A stretch of 64,000 nt of DNA from Fratercula arctica (GCA_947846985.1 CANTUZ010000001.1:6930004-6994003), one strand, 5' to 3'; positions 50,001 through 62,145 are shown, numbered from the stretch's first letter. Translations and numbers: made by a program. The notes: generated by a model from the sequence alone, not told the origin.

Positions 50001-51500
50001 TTCCTTGTACTTAGGGTCCTTTCAGTGGTGCTGACGTTAGAGTAAAAGAAATTATTAGATTATTACATGTTAAATCAGTTCTCTATCCTTCCTGAGCTAA
50101 CTGTGTGGTTACCACATCTTTTATGTCAGCCAGAAATTCACTCTTTCAGGCCCCAAAATAAACGTATAATAAGGTTCAAATTGTGAAACCGAACTTTAGT
50201 TGTACTATTAGCATTTATACCTCGAAGATGTTTCCCTCTGTTTCCTGTATAGAAAAAATTACCCTGACTTCTCATACAAACATCCTTGCAGTATTTTTCT
50301 TCTCCTCCTGAGGAATACTTCTGGCCTGCACTCTTGTTCTGGTTTGCAGAATGCAGTCTTTGATGTAGAAGTCTGTCCTGTCAAAAAAAAAAATAAATTT
50401 CTATATTGCTTTCCCCTCCTCAACATGATCTCTCTTCTGCTTAATAACAAATAAAACCTCCAGACCTGAATGACACAGCACGCAGACAAAGCAAAAGGAA
50501 AGATTTCTCTTGCAGCAGAATTCTTTCTGGTACCTGGGTAACAGGAATCCCGATTCCTTCAAGAACAAGAGCGTCTTTTTATGGTGGCGCCCATTAAAAC
50601 ATGAACCTCCCTACATCCTACTCAAAAGAAGGTGCTCACTGAAATGCCATTATTTGCCTGCAATATTATGTTCAGTGGGAAGGATGTTGTGAAATGTCTT
50701 GTTGATCGTCTGCTCCAAGAGCGCTACCTCAGCACACCAGAAAGAATTCAGACGTGACCTGCAAACGTCTGCCAATGCCCACCACTCGCTCATACCACGT
50801 TTACATCAATAAGAGGGACATGTACACAACAGACGTATACAACAGACATGCAACGTGTCATGCTGCCCTCCGCCCTGCACGTCCATCAGGATTTAAAAAC
50901 GCCCCAAGCAAAATCCCCACTTGAATTTACTTCGAAAGTCAAGGTCTGAAGGAGAAGTACTGGATCTTCTTGAGCTTCTGCTGTACGCTGGTGACAATCT
51001 GTATGGCTTTTGCAGACATGTCCTCGCCGCCTCCTCCTCTCCAGGCCAGCAGGACCCCAGCAAGCTGCCACCAACCCAACCCCAGAGCCCCACAGCAAGC
51101 AGGGAGCCTTCAAACAAGGGATGCCTGTGTCCCGCTGAGGCAAAGTTGAAGTAGGCACAGGTCTCCAGAAGGACAATGCCAGCTCCTAACCTAAGTAACG
51201 GTCATAGCAAGAAGTCAATCTGCACTGAATTTTGCTGTTGGACTCCAAACCAAGCTGGACACACCAGTTCCCATTCCAAAAAGTTATATTCATCATAGTG
51301 CTTGTCATATCAAACTAATCACCCAGATGGTGAATCCGTGCTTCTTCACGTCCTCCTGGCTTGGCATTCCAGTTGGATGGGTCCAGGCAGAGACCAGAGG
51401 AGCAGACTGAGCCTTGTCAGAGGCAGGGGTTGAGGGTCTGAGCGCTCCCTTCCTGCGCCCCTCCACTGTCCATAAGAATGTCAACACTGCCTTCGCGTTA
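47023..51500. other. unique stretch, candidate conserved noncoding DNA
   Basis: No gene is supported. The frames at 50886-51176 overlap on both strands and have no family. 48060-48460 goes from GC-richer to AT-rich, with CAATTAACACTTGTTGC and few repeats, and could be a conserved element. Confidence 0.3.
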
Positions 51501-53300
51501 ACAAAACCAGACCATAATCCTCCCCCTCTGCAAGATTAAAGACAAATGGCGCATCTATCAGAGTTATTTTCCAAATCAAATAAATGTCAGGTGCTCCTAA
51601 CAAATAGCCTGCATTAAGTAGTCAGCCCTGGAACATTTAATGTCTTGTGTCACTCAGCAGTGGTTTTGGTTTGTTCCTGTATTTTTCCCCCTTGAAGAGG
51701 CATTTTGGATGACCTGTGGATCTGCTTTCCTTGGATGAAATTAATGCCCTTCGTTTTAATTGTCATTTTCAATGGCTTTAAGTCTGTGTGTTGATAAAGG
51801 AGATAAAAACCAGGTATTATTTAAATCAGTTTTTACTTCAGAGAAATGTGTTTTGCCTTAAAATAAGCCATTTGAAATGGCTTATTAATGAAGTCTAAAA
51901 TAATATAATTAAATTGTTTTCAATTAAAGTAAATGTCTACTGCTTAAATTTTTATAGAAATGCAAACTGCTGAATTGGTTGAAGTGACCAGCTTTTTACC
52001 TGAAACCAGAATTTTCTCAAGTAATAAAATTATTTTTGGCATTTGGACTCTCTTTTTCAGGTGCAAATATTAATTTTCCAAAGTAAGAAAAAATTAGTTC
52101 TCGTTTAATCAAGTATCAGTTCAATAACTACTTCTTTCAAAATATGGATAGAAAAAGTAGAACAGTTTCTCTTCTTCCTCTGGTTTGGGACAAAAGATAC
52201 AATCAGAGCTGATGAGATCCAGTAGTTTTAAAATCTTAGAGGGCATGATGACAAAAAAAATAACAAGATTTGCTAACTAATTAATGATAATATTTCATTT
52301 GTTTATTAAATGACATTTTGAATAAGAAACATTTTTCATTAACTTTTTTCCCTGATAGATCTACCTCACTGAAGGTAGTTTTATTAAATTAATCATTAAA
52401 ATGTTTCTGTACATATAATTGAATTTTATTCCCATTTAAATATAATTTGACACAAATTGCACTTAAAACATTAATCATCTAGTAGAAAGGAAATATGTAT
52501 CATTCATCATCTTACATAGTGAAAATGTGAGATATAACGATCAGAATAAGTATACGTTAAGCTGTGTTACTACTTACAGACACACACAAAATCACACACA
52601 CATATATATGGGTACAGATGTGTGTCTCCGCATCCACGTATGTCTGGTGTGTGTATACAAATATTGTCTTGGTTAGCAGAAAAATACCAAATTTATTCTA
52701 AAGATCTATTAATTCCCAAATCAAGTTGTTTTAATGGTTATTCGTCAGTAAGGACTAACCTGTCTTTGGTAAAATAATTATAATTATGAATTCAAAATGA
52801 CATTATAATAGATCATTTAAATCAAGGCTCCCCACTTACTGATTTAAATTATTATTAGAATTGGCAATTTACATCATTTTGAATTAAAGTAATTCAGTCA
52901 GGCAAGGGCATTTTTTTTCATGAAAGTTTCTAAAAGATTTACAGAAAATTGAATTAGAATGCTGTCTACTCAAAAATTCACAAAAAAAAAAGTTATTTAG
53001 AATTAAATGTATTTGTATTAAACATGCTGTGCAAAGAAAAATCATATTTTGGTTCAAGTTAGCATATTCCAGAGCCAGGAAGTGTGTTGCTCCTGAAGAT
53101 CCTGTTTTCTGAGTCCTCCTTTGCCCTATGCATGATGGATTATTTTCCACTTGAAACATTATTTAATATGTATTTTCTGTTAAAGGATGGATCTAAGGCA
53201 AAATAGGAGAATTTAGAAACAAGTTATGACCTGACTTTCCTCAGGCTGCAGTGGAATAGAATTATTCAAAATGAGAATTATCAATTGTGCCTGTATCCAA
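51501..53300. other. very AT-rich repeat-free block
   Basis: 1.8 kb dense in TAAT/ATTA cores (for example CTAACTAATTAATGATAATA and AATTAATCATTAAAATG) with no transposon recognised. A short CA/TA-rich patch lies at about 52579-52609. The composition matches conserved noncoding DNA near developmental genes, which bind homeodomain factors through ATTA. It could equally be neutral AT-rich DNA. Confidence 0.3.
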
Positions 53301-53814
53301 GCTCAGATCTGCAACCAGCAGTTGGGGCTTCAGCATCTCTCAGACCTTCATTTTCATATCTTGTTTCAGGAACTTTTCTGCTTAAAATTAAACCTCATGA
53401 CCAGCATCTGACTAGACTTGGTACCCGGGTTGTACAGGAAGGACCATCTGTAGGTCTTGGCTGAGGTGCAGCAGCAACTCCTTGGGACGACCAAAATGAT
53501 TTTGGATGTCGGCCTCCCCACTGCCCCCACAGCTGCCGTCCCCATCACATCTGGATTTTCAGCCTCTGAACAATGAAGGTTCTCACTACGAGCAAAAAAT
53601 GGCTTGTGGACAAAAAGGAGGACATATGCTATGCTGGTCATTGGAGATCTTGCATCACTTACCACTGTGAAAGGCCTGGATGAAGGACAACAGAGTGTTT
53701 TTAATAAGAATATGACACTACGCTGGAAGGCAATGCCAGCAGGAGGAGGAAAGGATTATTATTGAAAATCATCTTGAAAATTGGAGAAATGTGCTGGGAG
53801 GAAGAAAAACGTCT
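53301..53814. other. unique spacer, no gene recognised
   Basis: The 99-aa minus frame at 53366-53665 resembles no family. Nothing else seen. Confidence 0.35.
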
Positions 53815-53915
53815 TAGAATCATAGAATAGAATCATAGAATGCGTTGGGTTGGAAGGGAGAAGGGACCTTTAAAGGTCATCTAGTCCAACCCCCTTGGGC
53901 AGGAGTAATCCACAG
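53815..53915 (-). mobile_element. CR1 LINE tail fragment
   Basis: A minus-strand tail with duplicated octamers (AGAATCATAGAATAGAATC), then GCGTTGGGTTGGAAGGGAG, AAGGGACCTTTAAAGGTCAT and TAGTCCAACCCCCTTGGGCAG. The segment AAGGGAGAAGGGACC carries a small insertion. Confidence 0.88.
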
Positions 53916-54776
53916 CGCTCACACAACCACTCACACTGCCGTTTTGCAGAAACAATCTATACATTGTCGTGAGCCAGGGTCTGAAAACAGAGCAAGGCAA
54001 AGAGCAGAAGGAGACATAAGCAGGAATATACTCTCTGAGAACACATCCCATGGTGATATTTTCTGCTGGTCTGTTCTCTCCAAGTTTTCACCTGGCAATT
54101 CAGGAAAGACGTGGACTTCTGAAGAAAATGCAGAGGATAGCAATAAGAAGAACTCAAGTTCAAGAAAAAAAAAAAAAGAGTCAAGGGATATTTAGCCTGA
54201 AGACAAAGTAGGGTGGTAACCAGTTCACCCATCCATTTCTAAACCCATTCTGGGCTCAGTGCCCCAGGAGTTACAGATACGCTGTCCCTTCAGTGACACC
54301 AGTCATTCTGTAACATCGTGCATTTCTAAGCAAACTACCAAGAAACTAAGGTAAGATTTAGCTCATCAAACACAAATATTACAGTGCAAGCACATTACAG
54401 ACTCTTTGCATACTCAGCAGGGAATTCAGTCCAGCCTAAGCAGAGATCCGTGTTCGTTCCTGAGACACATGACCTACAAATGCACCTCATGACATAAGGG
54501 GAACCCAGGGTGATTAGCCTGGGCATAAGTTCTTAAATGGCCGATATCTACCAAGTAGAGATGAATCCCACTCTAAGTTATTCAGGAGAACAGTAAAAGA
54601 AGAGACCCTCTTTAAAACTACAGCTTTTGCAGAATTAGGGGTTATGTCTGTCAAAGGTACTATATTTTTCTTCCAGTATCTAAAAGGTGTATGTTCAGCT
54701 GTGCTGCCACATAAAGCACTTTCCATTTTCAATGCAGCTAATATCAGCAAAGAGACAGAAAGAAACGATGACTTAC
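53916..54776. other. unique spacer, no gene recognised
   Basis: The 116-aa frame at 53845-54195 starts in the CR1 tail and ends in a poly(A)-driven lysine run. Its opposite strand is also open, which argues for chance. It ends with CTTAC (54772-54776), the left target duplication of the LTR. Confidence 0.4.
54772..54776. other. target-site duplication, left copy
   Basis: CTTAC directly precedes the TGT terminus of the solo LTR and is repeated exactly at 55929-55933. Confidence 0.9.
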
Positions 54777-54961
54777 TGTCGTGGGTTGACCCTGGCTGGA
54801 CACCAGGTGCCCACCAAAGCTACTCTGTCAGTCCCCTCCTCAGCTGGACAAGGGAGAGAAAATATAACGAAAGGCTCGTGGGTTGAGATAAGGACGGGGA
54901 GAGACCACTCACTGATTACTGTCACGGGCAAAACAGACTCAACTTGGGGAAATTAATTTAA

Positions 54962-54967
54962 TTTATT
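54962..54967 (-). terminator. LTR polyadenylation signal
   Basis: AATAAA on the minus strand (TTTATT on plus), about 190 bp before the sense-strand 3' end of the LTR. It sets the element's orientation. Confidence 0.7.
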
Positions 54968-55237
54968 ACCATTCAAATCAGAGTAGGACAATAAGACGTA
55001 AAACCAAATCTTAAAACACCTTCCCCCCTTCCCCCCTCTTCTTCCCGGGCTCAGTTTCACTCCCCATTTCTCCACCTCCTCCCCCCGAGCAGCGCAGGGG
55101 GACGGGGAATGGGGGCTGTGGTCAGTTCATCACACGTTGTGTCTGCCAACCCTTCCTCCTCAGTGGGAGGACTCCTCACACTCTGCCCCTGCTCCAGCCT
55201 GGGGTTCCTCCCACAGGAGACGATCCTCCATGAACTT

Positions 55238-55628
55238 CTCCAACACGGGTCCTTCCCACGGGCTGCAGTTCTTCATGAACTGCTCCAGCGTGGGTCCCTT
55301 CCATGGGGTGCAGTCCTTCAGGAACAGACTGCTCCAGCGTGGATCCCCCATGGGGTCACAAGTCCTGCCAACAAACCTGCTCCAGTGTGGGCTCCTCTCC
55401 CCACGGGCCCACAGGTCCTGCCAGGAGCGGGCTCCAGCATGGGCTCTCCATGGGGTCACAGCCTCCTTCGGGCACCCACCTGCTCCAGCGTGGGGTTCTC
55501 CATGGGTTGCAGGTGGATCTCTGCTCCACCGTGGACCTCCATGGGCTGCAGGGGGACAGCCTGCCTCACCATGGTCTTCTCCATGGGCTGCAGGGGAATC
55601 TCTGCTCCAGAGCCTGCAGTGCCTGGAA
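55238..55628. repeat. tandem 40-52 bp units inside LTR U3
   Basis: Units start with CTCCAGCGTGG-like words at 55238, 55283, 55332, 55380, 55432, 55483, 55524, 55565 and 55605. Spacings are 45, 49, 48, 52, 51, 41, 41 and 40 bp. Each holds a CCATGGG-like core. This minisatellite is typical of the U3 of this avian LTR family and explains the long open frames. Confidence 0.93.
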
Positions 55629-55928
55629 CACCTCCTCCCTCCTTCTTCTCTGATCTAGGTGTCTGCAGAGCTGTTGCTCTCACATATTCTCACTCCTCTC
55701 TTCAGCTGCAGTTGCAGCTGTTGCAGTTTTTTTCCCCCTTCTTAACTATGTTATCCCAGAGGCGCTACCACTGTTGTTGATGGGCTAAGCCTTGGCAGCA
55801 GTGGGTCCGTCTTGGAGCCATTTGGCATTGGCTGTATTGGATGTGGGGGAAGTTTCTAGCAGCTTCTCACAGAAGCCACCCCTGTAGCCCCCCCCACTAA
55901 CAAAACCTTGCCACGCAAACCAAATACA

Positions 55929-55933
55929 CTTAC
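55929..55933. other. target-site duplication, right copy
   Basis: CTTAC, identical to 54772-54776. Confidence 0.9.
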
Positions 55934-57471
55934 TGGGATTCAAGAAAACACTAGGATGGAATACGCGGTTCATTTCCTATTAAGGAAGTATCAGTCAAAT
56001 AGTATGAGATGGGCTAAAATGAATGTTAGCTTAAGTATCTTCCAAGTTAATAAGCTCCAGTGTTTCAGAGCAGAAAAGCCTGCTCTGCTGGGAGTTAAAT
56101 GGCAGTGCTTCTTATCTGGGAGACATATTGCTAACTGGAACAAATAAGACGGTACATGCAAGAAAAGTCAAAAAGGATCTGAAGACGTTACAGAAATATT
56201 GGGCTTGCTGCTAAAGAAAACAAAGCATACTGTCCTTCAAACATATGAAATTTAGCAAAGAGTTTAACCTTTTGGACCAAAAGGTAACTTCCAGAAATCA
56301 GTTCATCTGGAATATATAAATTAGTATCCCCTTCAGTCTTTCCTCTCTGAGAGTGACCAGGGCAGCCAGGTGCTTACAGAAACCAAAAATCCAATGTTTA
56401 CTTACCAAAGAGTTTCAGAATCGAGAGTCACTTTTCATTTCTTAACTATTGAAGTGATTACATCCTGAGGAAAACAACACAATTTCATAATCATCTCATG
56501 TGATGAATAAGAATACCCTTACAGGAAGCATGTGCTTCTCTGTCCTTACTGAGGGTTAGAAAGAATGAGCCTGAAAAAGTGGATCAAATCCAATGACTGT
56601 AATAAGGGACAAGGGAGGATCTGTTTTAAATGCGTAGTGCTGTTAAGAACCTCAGATGAGTAATAGAGGGTCATACCCATGATCTTTCACTGAAAGTAGT
56701 GGAGATACTTAGAAATTACTTTAAGAAACAGGGGAAATCTCAGTTATCCTTCCCTAGCATGTCTTCTCCACTTTGGAATTCCTTACACTTTCAGTGAGAT
56801 AGGGAATTCTTACAGCAGTGTGTACCTTTTGCAATGTGCTGTTTAATAGCCATCGAAGGATCCATTTTCCATTAATTCCTTTATCTCTTTTTTAAATCCT
56901 TTACTTGGCATCTAAAATAACTCGGGGCAATGACCTCCACGTTTCACTTACGCACTTTGTGGAAAAGCATGCCTGGTGGTGTTTTTACATGCAGAATCTG
57001 GAAAATTTATTGAGTGCCCCTTTAATTCTTGTGCTGCAGAAAGCAGAGGTTCATCATTCTCTAATCTTGTTCTCCTTTTCCTTCATTGTGGTATCCTCGC
57101 TCCTTGAATACTCTCTTTTGTTCTTCAGCTGTGGAAGAGACTGCATCCATTCAATAGTTTTGCCATGCTTCCTGCTCTCCTAGATAGCTTTTTTGACCCA
57201 CTGCATCAGTGAAAAGAATGACCGGAACTAAAAGCATCTTGGGTTTGTTTGGGATCCTTTCTTCTTGTTTTCTTTGACTTCATGTTCCTTATCTTCTGTT
57301 TCCCTTTGTACTAACATTTGGACTGACATGCATTTTTTCAAACTTTCTCTCTTCTCTATTCATCTGCTTCAAGATGTCTATCTGCACCGAAAATTAAATT
57401 CAACTAATGAAAGTGACCTCAGCTAGGGATTCTCTTGTTCACTCTAAGGCTTTCAACATTTTTTCTTTGTG
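55934..57471. other. unique stretch, no gene recognised
   Basis: AT-rich DNA. The frame at 56905-57183 (92 aa) is hydrophobic but matches nothing and has no splice context. Confidence 0.35.
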
Positions 57472-57775
57472 GTCCTGATAAAGAGTCCCTCTGCATCCTT
57501 CCTGTAGGCCCCCTTTAGGTACTGGAAGGCCGCTATAAGGTCTCCCCGGAGCCTTCTCTTCTCCAGGCTGAACACCCCCAGCTCTCTCAGCCTGTCCCCA
57601 CAGCAGAGGCACTCCAGCCCTCGGATCATCTTCGTGGCCCTCCGCTGGACCCGTTCCAACAGGTCCATGTCCTTCTTGTGCTGAGGACTCCAGAGCTGGA
57701 TGCAGTACTCCCGGTGGGGTCTCACCAGAGCAGAATAGAGGGGCAGAATCCCCTCCCTCGACCTGCTGGCCATGG
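57472..57775 (-). mobile_element. CR1 LINE ORF2 fragment without 3' tail
   Basis: The minus-strand frame (106 aa, 57453-57773) reads [60 protein letters not shown] and [20 protein letters not shown]: the CR1 ORF2 C-terminal region, with no stop. The 3' UTR and octamer tail are missing, which is unusual because CR1 copying starts at the 3' end. The 3' part must have been deleted or moved later. Confidence 0.95.
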
Positions 57776-59172
57776 TATCACCACTGTCTTTCTTTTAATC
57801 AAATGTGGCTTTAACGATACCTTTAACCTGGGCATCATCTTTGTATTTATCCAAAGCCACAGCAGTGGCAGAATGCAAGTATACTGCTCAGCCGGGAACA
57901 GAATGGTTTGCTACAATATAAAAAAAATCTCTGTTTCCTCTGCCTTGCCCATGGTCGTTAAAAATATCAACATCACAAGCTATTTTTTGAAAACGTGGTG
58001 CAGGAGCATCCCAGTGCAGAACTGTCTCCCTCTGGAGATATCTTCTGAGCATCCCCATTCACTGGATACAGCACAGCCTTACCAGACCACCTCCCAAAAG
58101 CAGCCAGTCAGCTCATACTGCTGAACAACCATCTCGACAGCTCTCCTAATAGATAGCTTCACAAGCGCACCCAGTGCCACACACTAGGTGAGCTGTGCAA
58201 CACAAATTACACTGAGTTATGTTCTTTCTGCAGATGACTATAAAATTATATAGGGCTCTCTACATAAAGGACTTAACTTGCCTTCTGCAAAGAACACAAA
58301 CCTGTGGCATGAATCATGAGGACAAAGATGAAACTGATTCTTAATAGCTAATTGCTTCACAGGGGAGAGATCACCTTTGTGGGGAAAAAAGGGCCTGTAA
58401 ATTTAATACAAAGTCGATGCCTCTTAAAGCCTTCATATAGAACTGAGGAGAGAATTATTTCCTAATACAGTATTCTGTGTCGTTTCTTCCTAATTTCTTG
58501 CGTGTAAGCTAGCCAGCCGTTTTCCAAGCTCAGGATGCATTCCAACTGCATTTGAGTTTCCTCCAGGACACAGTTTCATTCTGTGGTGCAACATAAAGTC
58601 AAACAGCTCCAAAATGTCATTTTTCTTCAGTGTCTGTTCTTTTCCTGATTATTTTTAGCCATTTTAGGGAAAACCTGGCCACCTCTCTCTCAAGCTTGAG
58701 TGTTATCCATGGTTACCACCGGCCATGTGAGAGGAGGGACAGCAGCAGAGCATGACCCCGAGGGACTGTGACCATCATTTGAGACCTCTGTTGTCCCTCC
58801 CCATTCTGCAGTCCTGTGTGCAGAAGGTGGCCTTAGTCACAGACCAGGAGAAAGGTCACGGCACAAAAGAAGAGTCAACCATAATGTTACTTGCACAGGT
58901 CTATCTAGACCGAGGCCTCCCTCTGAAGGTGGCAGGCTCCTGCCTTATCAGGACAAACTACAGAGGTTTTCCACACTTACCTTAGAGCGGTTACTGTTAA
59001 AAGCAACAGATTTTTCCCAGAAGGTCAGCCTGGGATGGTATAATGGAACCACTGCCTTGCACGGCCTCCACCAGCATTGCAACACCAAAGCCGGTTAGCT
59101 TGGGCTTTGCTTTTTTTGTCCACTAAAGGAAATGGTGAGAACTGGGCTGTCCTCCCTTTCAACCCTTTCTTT
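57776..59172. other. unique stretch, no gene recognised
   Basis: The 148-aa frame at 57678-58124 begins antisense inside the CR1 and continues by chance. No exon was recognised. Confidence 0.35.
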
Positions 59173-59234
59173 TGCACATACACACACACACACACACATA
59201 CACACACACACACACACACATACGCACACACACA
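59173..59234. repeat. (CA)n microsatellite, uninterrupted alternating run
   Basis: 62 bp strictly alternate pyrimidine and purine: TG, then CA units with three CATACA or CATACG interruptions that keep the alternation. Confidence 0.95.
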
Positions 59235-59866
59235 AATGCGAACTCTTGACCAATTCATCCAGATCACACCCAAACATCCTACCCACCAAAACTGGTGCAG
59301 AGGGAGAACATAGACAGGAGGCAGAAAAGTCTTGACCCTGCCTTATCTTCGTCAGCCACTGCTGACGCATGTAGAGGAGCGGATAGTTTAGGAAGAGCTA
59401 CAGTAGCTTTCTTCTTCTGGAAGAAAAAAGCACCCAGACACTGAGTCACACTTCTTTTCCCATGTCCCTCTTGGCCTCACACTATTATAAGCCATGCCAT
59501 TAAAGAGTAATGCATTTATCATTATTCTTCGAGCTCTGGAGGTCTGGTTAAGTACAGTACGAAGATTCCCATGTCCTCAGCAAAATCAGCTGCTTCCTTA
59601 CAAAAATCAATTTCCTTTAATAACACAAACAAAGGCCTGACCTGAATTGAATTGGTAAATCTATCAGACTTCTGAGAAATAAAAATAAATAACCTCAGAT
59701 GTCAAGGAGTAGAGCAACTCCAAAATTCAGTACTCAACTTTGAAATGACGTACCATCTGCTGTTGCCAAAGATTTTTATATTTAATGTTTCTGAATCAAA
59801 GGATATGGACTATGAGACCAGAGGAAGGAGCAAAAATTATGCATTGGAGAAAGTGTTTCAGCAACT

Positions 59867-59902
59867 AATACCTTTCAATACCTTTTGGTATTGAAAGGTA
59901 TT
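59867..59902. repeat. perfect 16-bp inverted repeat with TTTT loop
   Basis: AATACCTTTCAATACC (59867-59882), then TTTT, then its exact reverse complement (59887-59902). Pairing stops at once beyond the arms, so it is too short for a standard microRNA precursor. Confidence 0.97.
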
Positions 59903-62127
59903 TCCCTTTTATTCTTTCTTCCCTTTAATAACAGCAATTGCTACAGTTCCAACTTTCCAAATGGCACAAGGGTGGGTATGTTGGCATGAATTTGGCTAAT
60001 CGTGGAAAATGTCTTGTGTAATCAAGACACATGAGGGACCTGACACTGTTTCAGATTGTAGAGTGCATTTCTGAGAGTGGACTTCTATGGGAATCATCCG
60101 CTGACAATTAAACTTCACAACTCCCTTTAACTGTAAGTGAAGAGGGACTATTCCCATTTTGGATGTGGAGGAGCTGGAGAAGGATTTTAGTATAATCTGA
60201 AGAACCAGGAATCAACATTTCTTGCTTCTCATACTGTTCTCTTCACTGAAGACAGTTCCTCAAAGATTTTTACTACTTGCCACCACTACCAACTCTTTGC
60301 TCAGTTTCCAGTTGATTATTTTCTTTGAAGGTTCCTGATGATTTAAAGTCATCTTACTCCTCTTTATTTTCACATAGCCATTCCAGGAAGAAGAGCACAA
60401 CTCTGTTCGCAGTATGAATCTGCCATACGTAGAAGCTTCTGTTTTGCATCTTGTGAATGGACTTTATTTTTTGTTCAATTCATTTTCTTAAGGTGAAGAA
60501 CATTTCTGCCCAGTCTTGGATTCAGCACGAAAAACTATATGACCTGCAATTCTCCTTCCGTTCACTTGTGTGAAAATGATGCACTTCCTTAAATGTGGTC
60601 CTTCTCTATGCACCAGGTCAGGAAGCTCAGAATCAACCCATCATCTATTTAATCATATTTAAAGACTCTTTTCTGTCTGTCCTGGCATAGCTCTTTTCTG
60701 CTACTCTAATTTCTCCTTTACTACACACTGGTGGCAAGTCTTGTTGACGTTATTGACGTCACTAAAGCTATTTCACGAGTACTTCCATGTTGGTATGACT
60801 ACAGAGTGGCGAAGCTGGACATAAGGGGAATGGCACCAGACTTGATAATGGTCTCAAGAAATATTCCAGTGAAGCAGTAGCCCAACTTAATATTTTCCCT
60901 GAAAAAAAGTATAAAACCCCATGACTTCAGTTCATTTGTATCTGTGCCCACCATTACATTTTCGCAGTAGCTTTAATTAAATGTAGAAACCCATAGAAAT
61001 CTGCATAATCCTTACTACATCTGGATACAGTGTCTGCGTACAAAGGTGACCTCTTCCTAAAATTATTTCTCTGTTCACTGTCTACAGTGCTATCCTTCAA
61101 AATTCTGTTCTATTTCACTGCCTGCGACTAGCAGAGAAGACCTCAAGAAAAACACCGACTGGACTGGAGAATAATCAGATCTACACTCTGAAAAAGAAAT
61201 GAACATTTAACCATTGCTATTTCTTCCAGAAGATCGAATTCTTTGTAGACAGAAAATGTTGCAACACACAGCTATAGAGCTTGTTACTCATGCAAAGAAT
61301 TATCTTGCAAAGAAAACACTAAAGCAGCATTCACAAAGGCGAAGCTTCATTTTTAGGAAGGTCAGTTTGCTCAGGGCAAAGTCACAAGACACCCTTCTCC
61401 AGCTTTTGTAGGATGATACATCGCCACACCAGTCATGCATAGAAAATGTACAGTCAGGGTTTATGTGCTGAGGGGAGATAATCTAGCCAAATCCCCATCG
61501 GCAAAACAAAACAAACTAGATAATAGCTCCAATATCTCCACAAAGCCTACAACCCTGACTGCTTTTCGGAGCTCCATAAAACAGACAGAACAAGATCGTG
61601 TGACCAAACAAAGAAAAATGGGGTATGTGTGTTTTCCTCTGCCAGAGAAGATCAAGAAAAGTATCTGCTGATGTAGCATTTCAGAAAGTAATTTCTATGT
61701 GCAGAAGCAGGGGACCGACCAGGGATTTAATGACAAAGAAATACCTGTCTTCTTTTGTGTACCAGCCAGAGCTGTGGATGTTGGGGTAGGACCTGAGATG
61801 AGGACACAGGTCCACAATGAATGATTTGTGTTTTCTTTCTAGTACTCCCACTGTCTAGAAGCCATACGTCTTTCATTTAACCCCAGTCTCCCCATCCATA
61901 AACTACCTGCAAACAAACACATTATTCATGTAGAAAGTGATCCTCATCCCTTGAACTGAGGACAATAGGCTCACCACGGGACCCTCCAATAGCGGTCGGA
62001 TCTCCCATTTCTTGAGGTCCCCATGAACACAGAGCCCAAAATAAGAGGCTGCACACAGTTGGCTCAGTGTTGTTGCCTTTTGTACAGCCAATTTGGGAAC
62101 CACTGGCATAAATACTCAGAAAATGGG

Positions 62128-62145
62128 AAAAAAAAAAAAAAAAAA
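62128..62145. repeat. poly(A) run
   Basis: Eighteen A residues. No retrocopy body is recognised next to it. Confidence 0.9.

Larger units (their letters stand above)
54777..55928 (-). mobile_element. solo LTR of an avian ERVL-like retrovirus
   Basis: This 1152-bp element has TGTCGTGG and AATACA ends and a perfect 5-bp duplication (CTTAC), the target size usual for ERVL. The element's sense strand is the minus strand. There it opens TGTATTTGGTTTGCGTGGCA, carries a tandem-repeat U3 (55238-55628), has AATAAA at 54962-54967 and ends in a U5 closing GGGTCAACCCACGACA. No primer-binding site, gag, pol or second LTR flanks it, so it is a solo LTR produced by recombination between two LTRs. The matching target copies show that it is complete and its insertion fairly undisturbed. 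Plus-strand frames of 223 and 173 aa across it are antisense artefacts of the repeats. Confidence 0.93.

Noticed and set aside
55137..55658. 173-aa open frame overlapping the above
   Set aside because: Same tandem-repeat artefact in another reading frame.
55109..55780. 223-aa open frame, the longest in the window
   Set aside because: It is antisense to a solo LTR and follows the 40-52 bp tandem units. Two other frames on the same strand and others on the opposite strand are open too, so the openness comes from repeat composition.
57678..58124. 148-aa plus-strand open frame
   Set aside because: It starts antisense inside a CR1 ORF2 fragment and runs into unrelated unique DNA.
59077..59335. 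His-Thr and Cys-Val repeat proteins
   Set aside because: These are translations of a (CA)n microsatellite.
59867..59902. Hairpin as a microRNA gene
   Set aside because: The stem is only 16 bp with a 4-base loop and pairing ends beyond it; microRNA precursors need about 30 paired bases.
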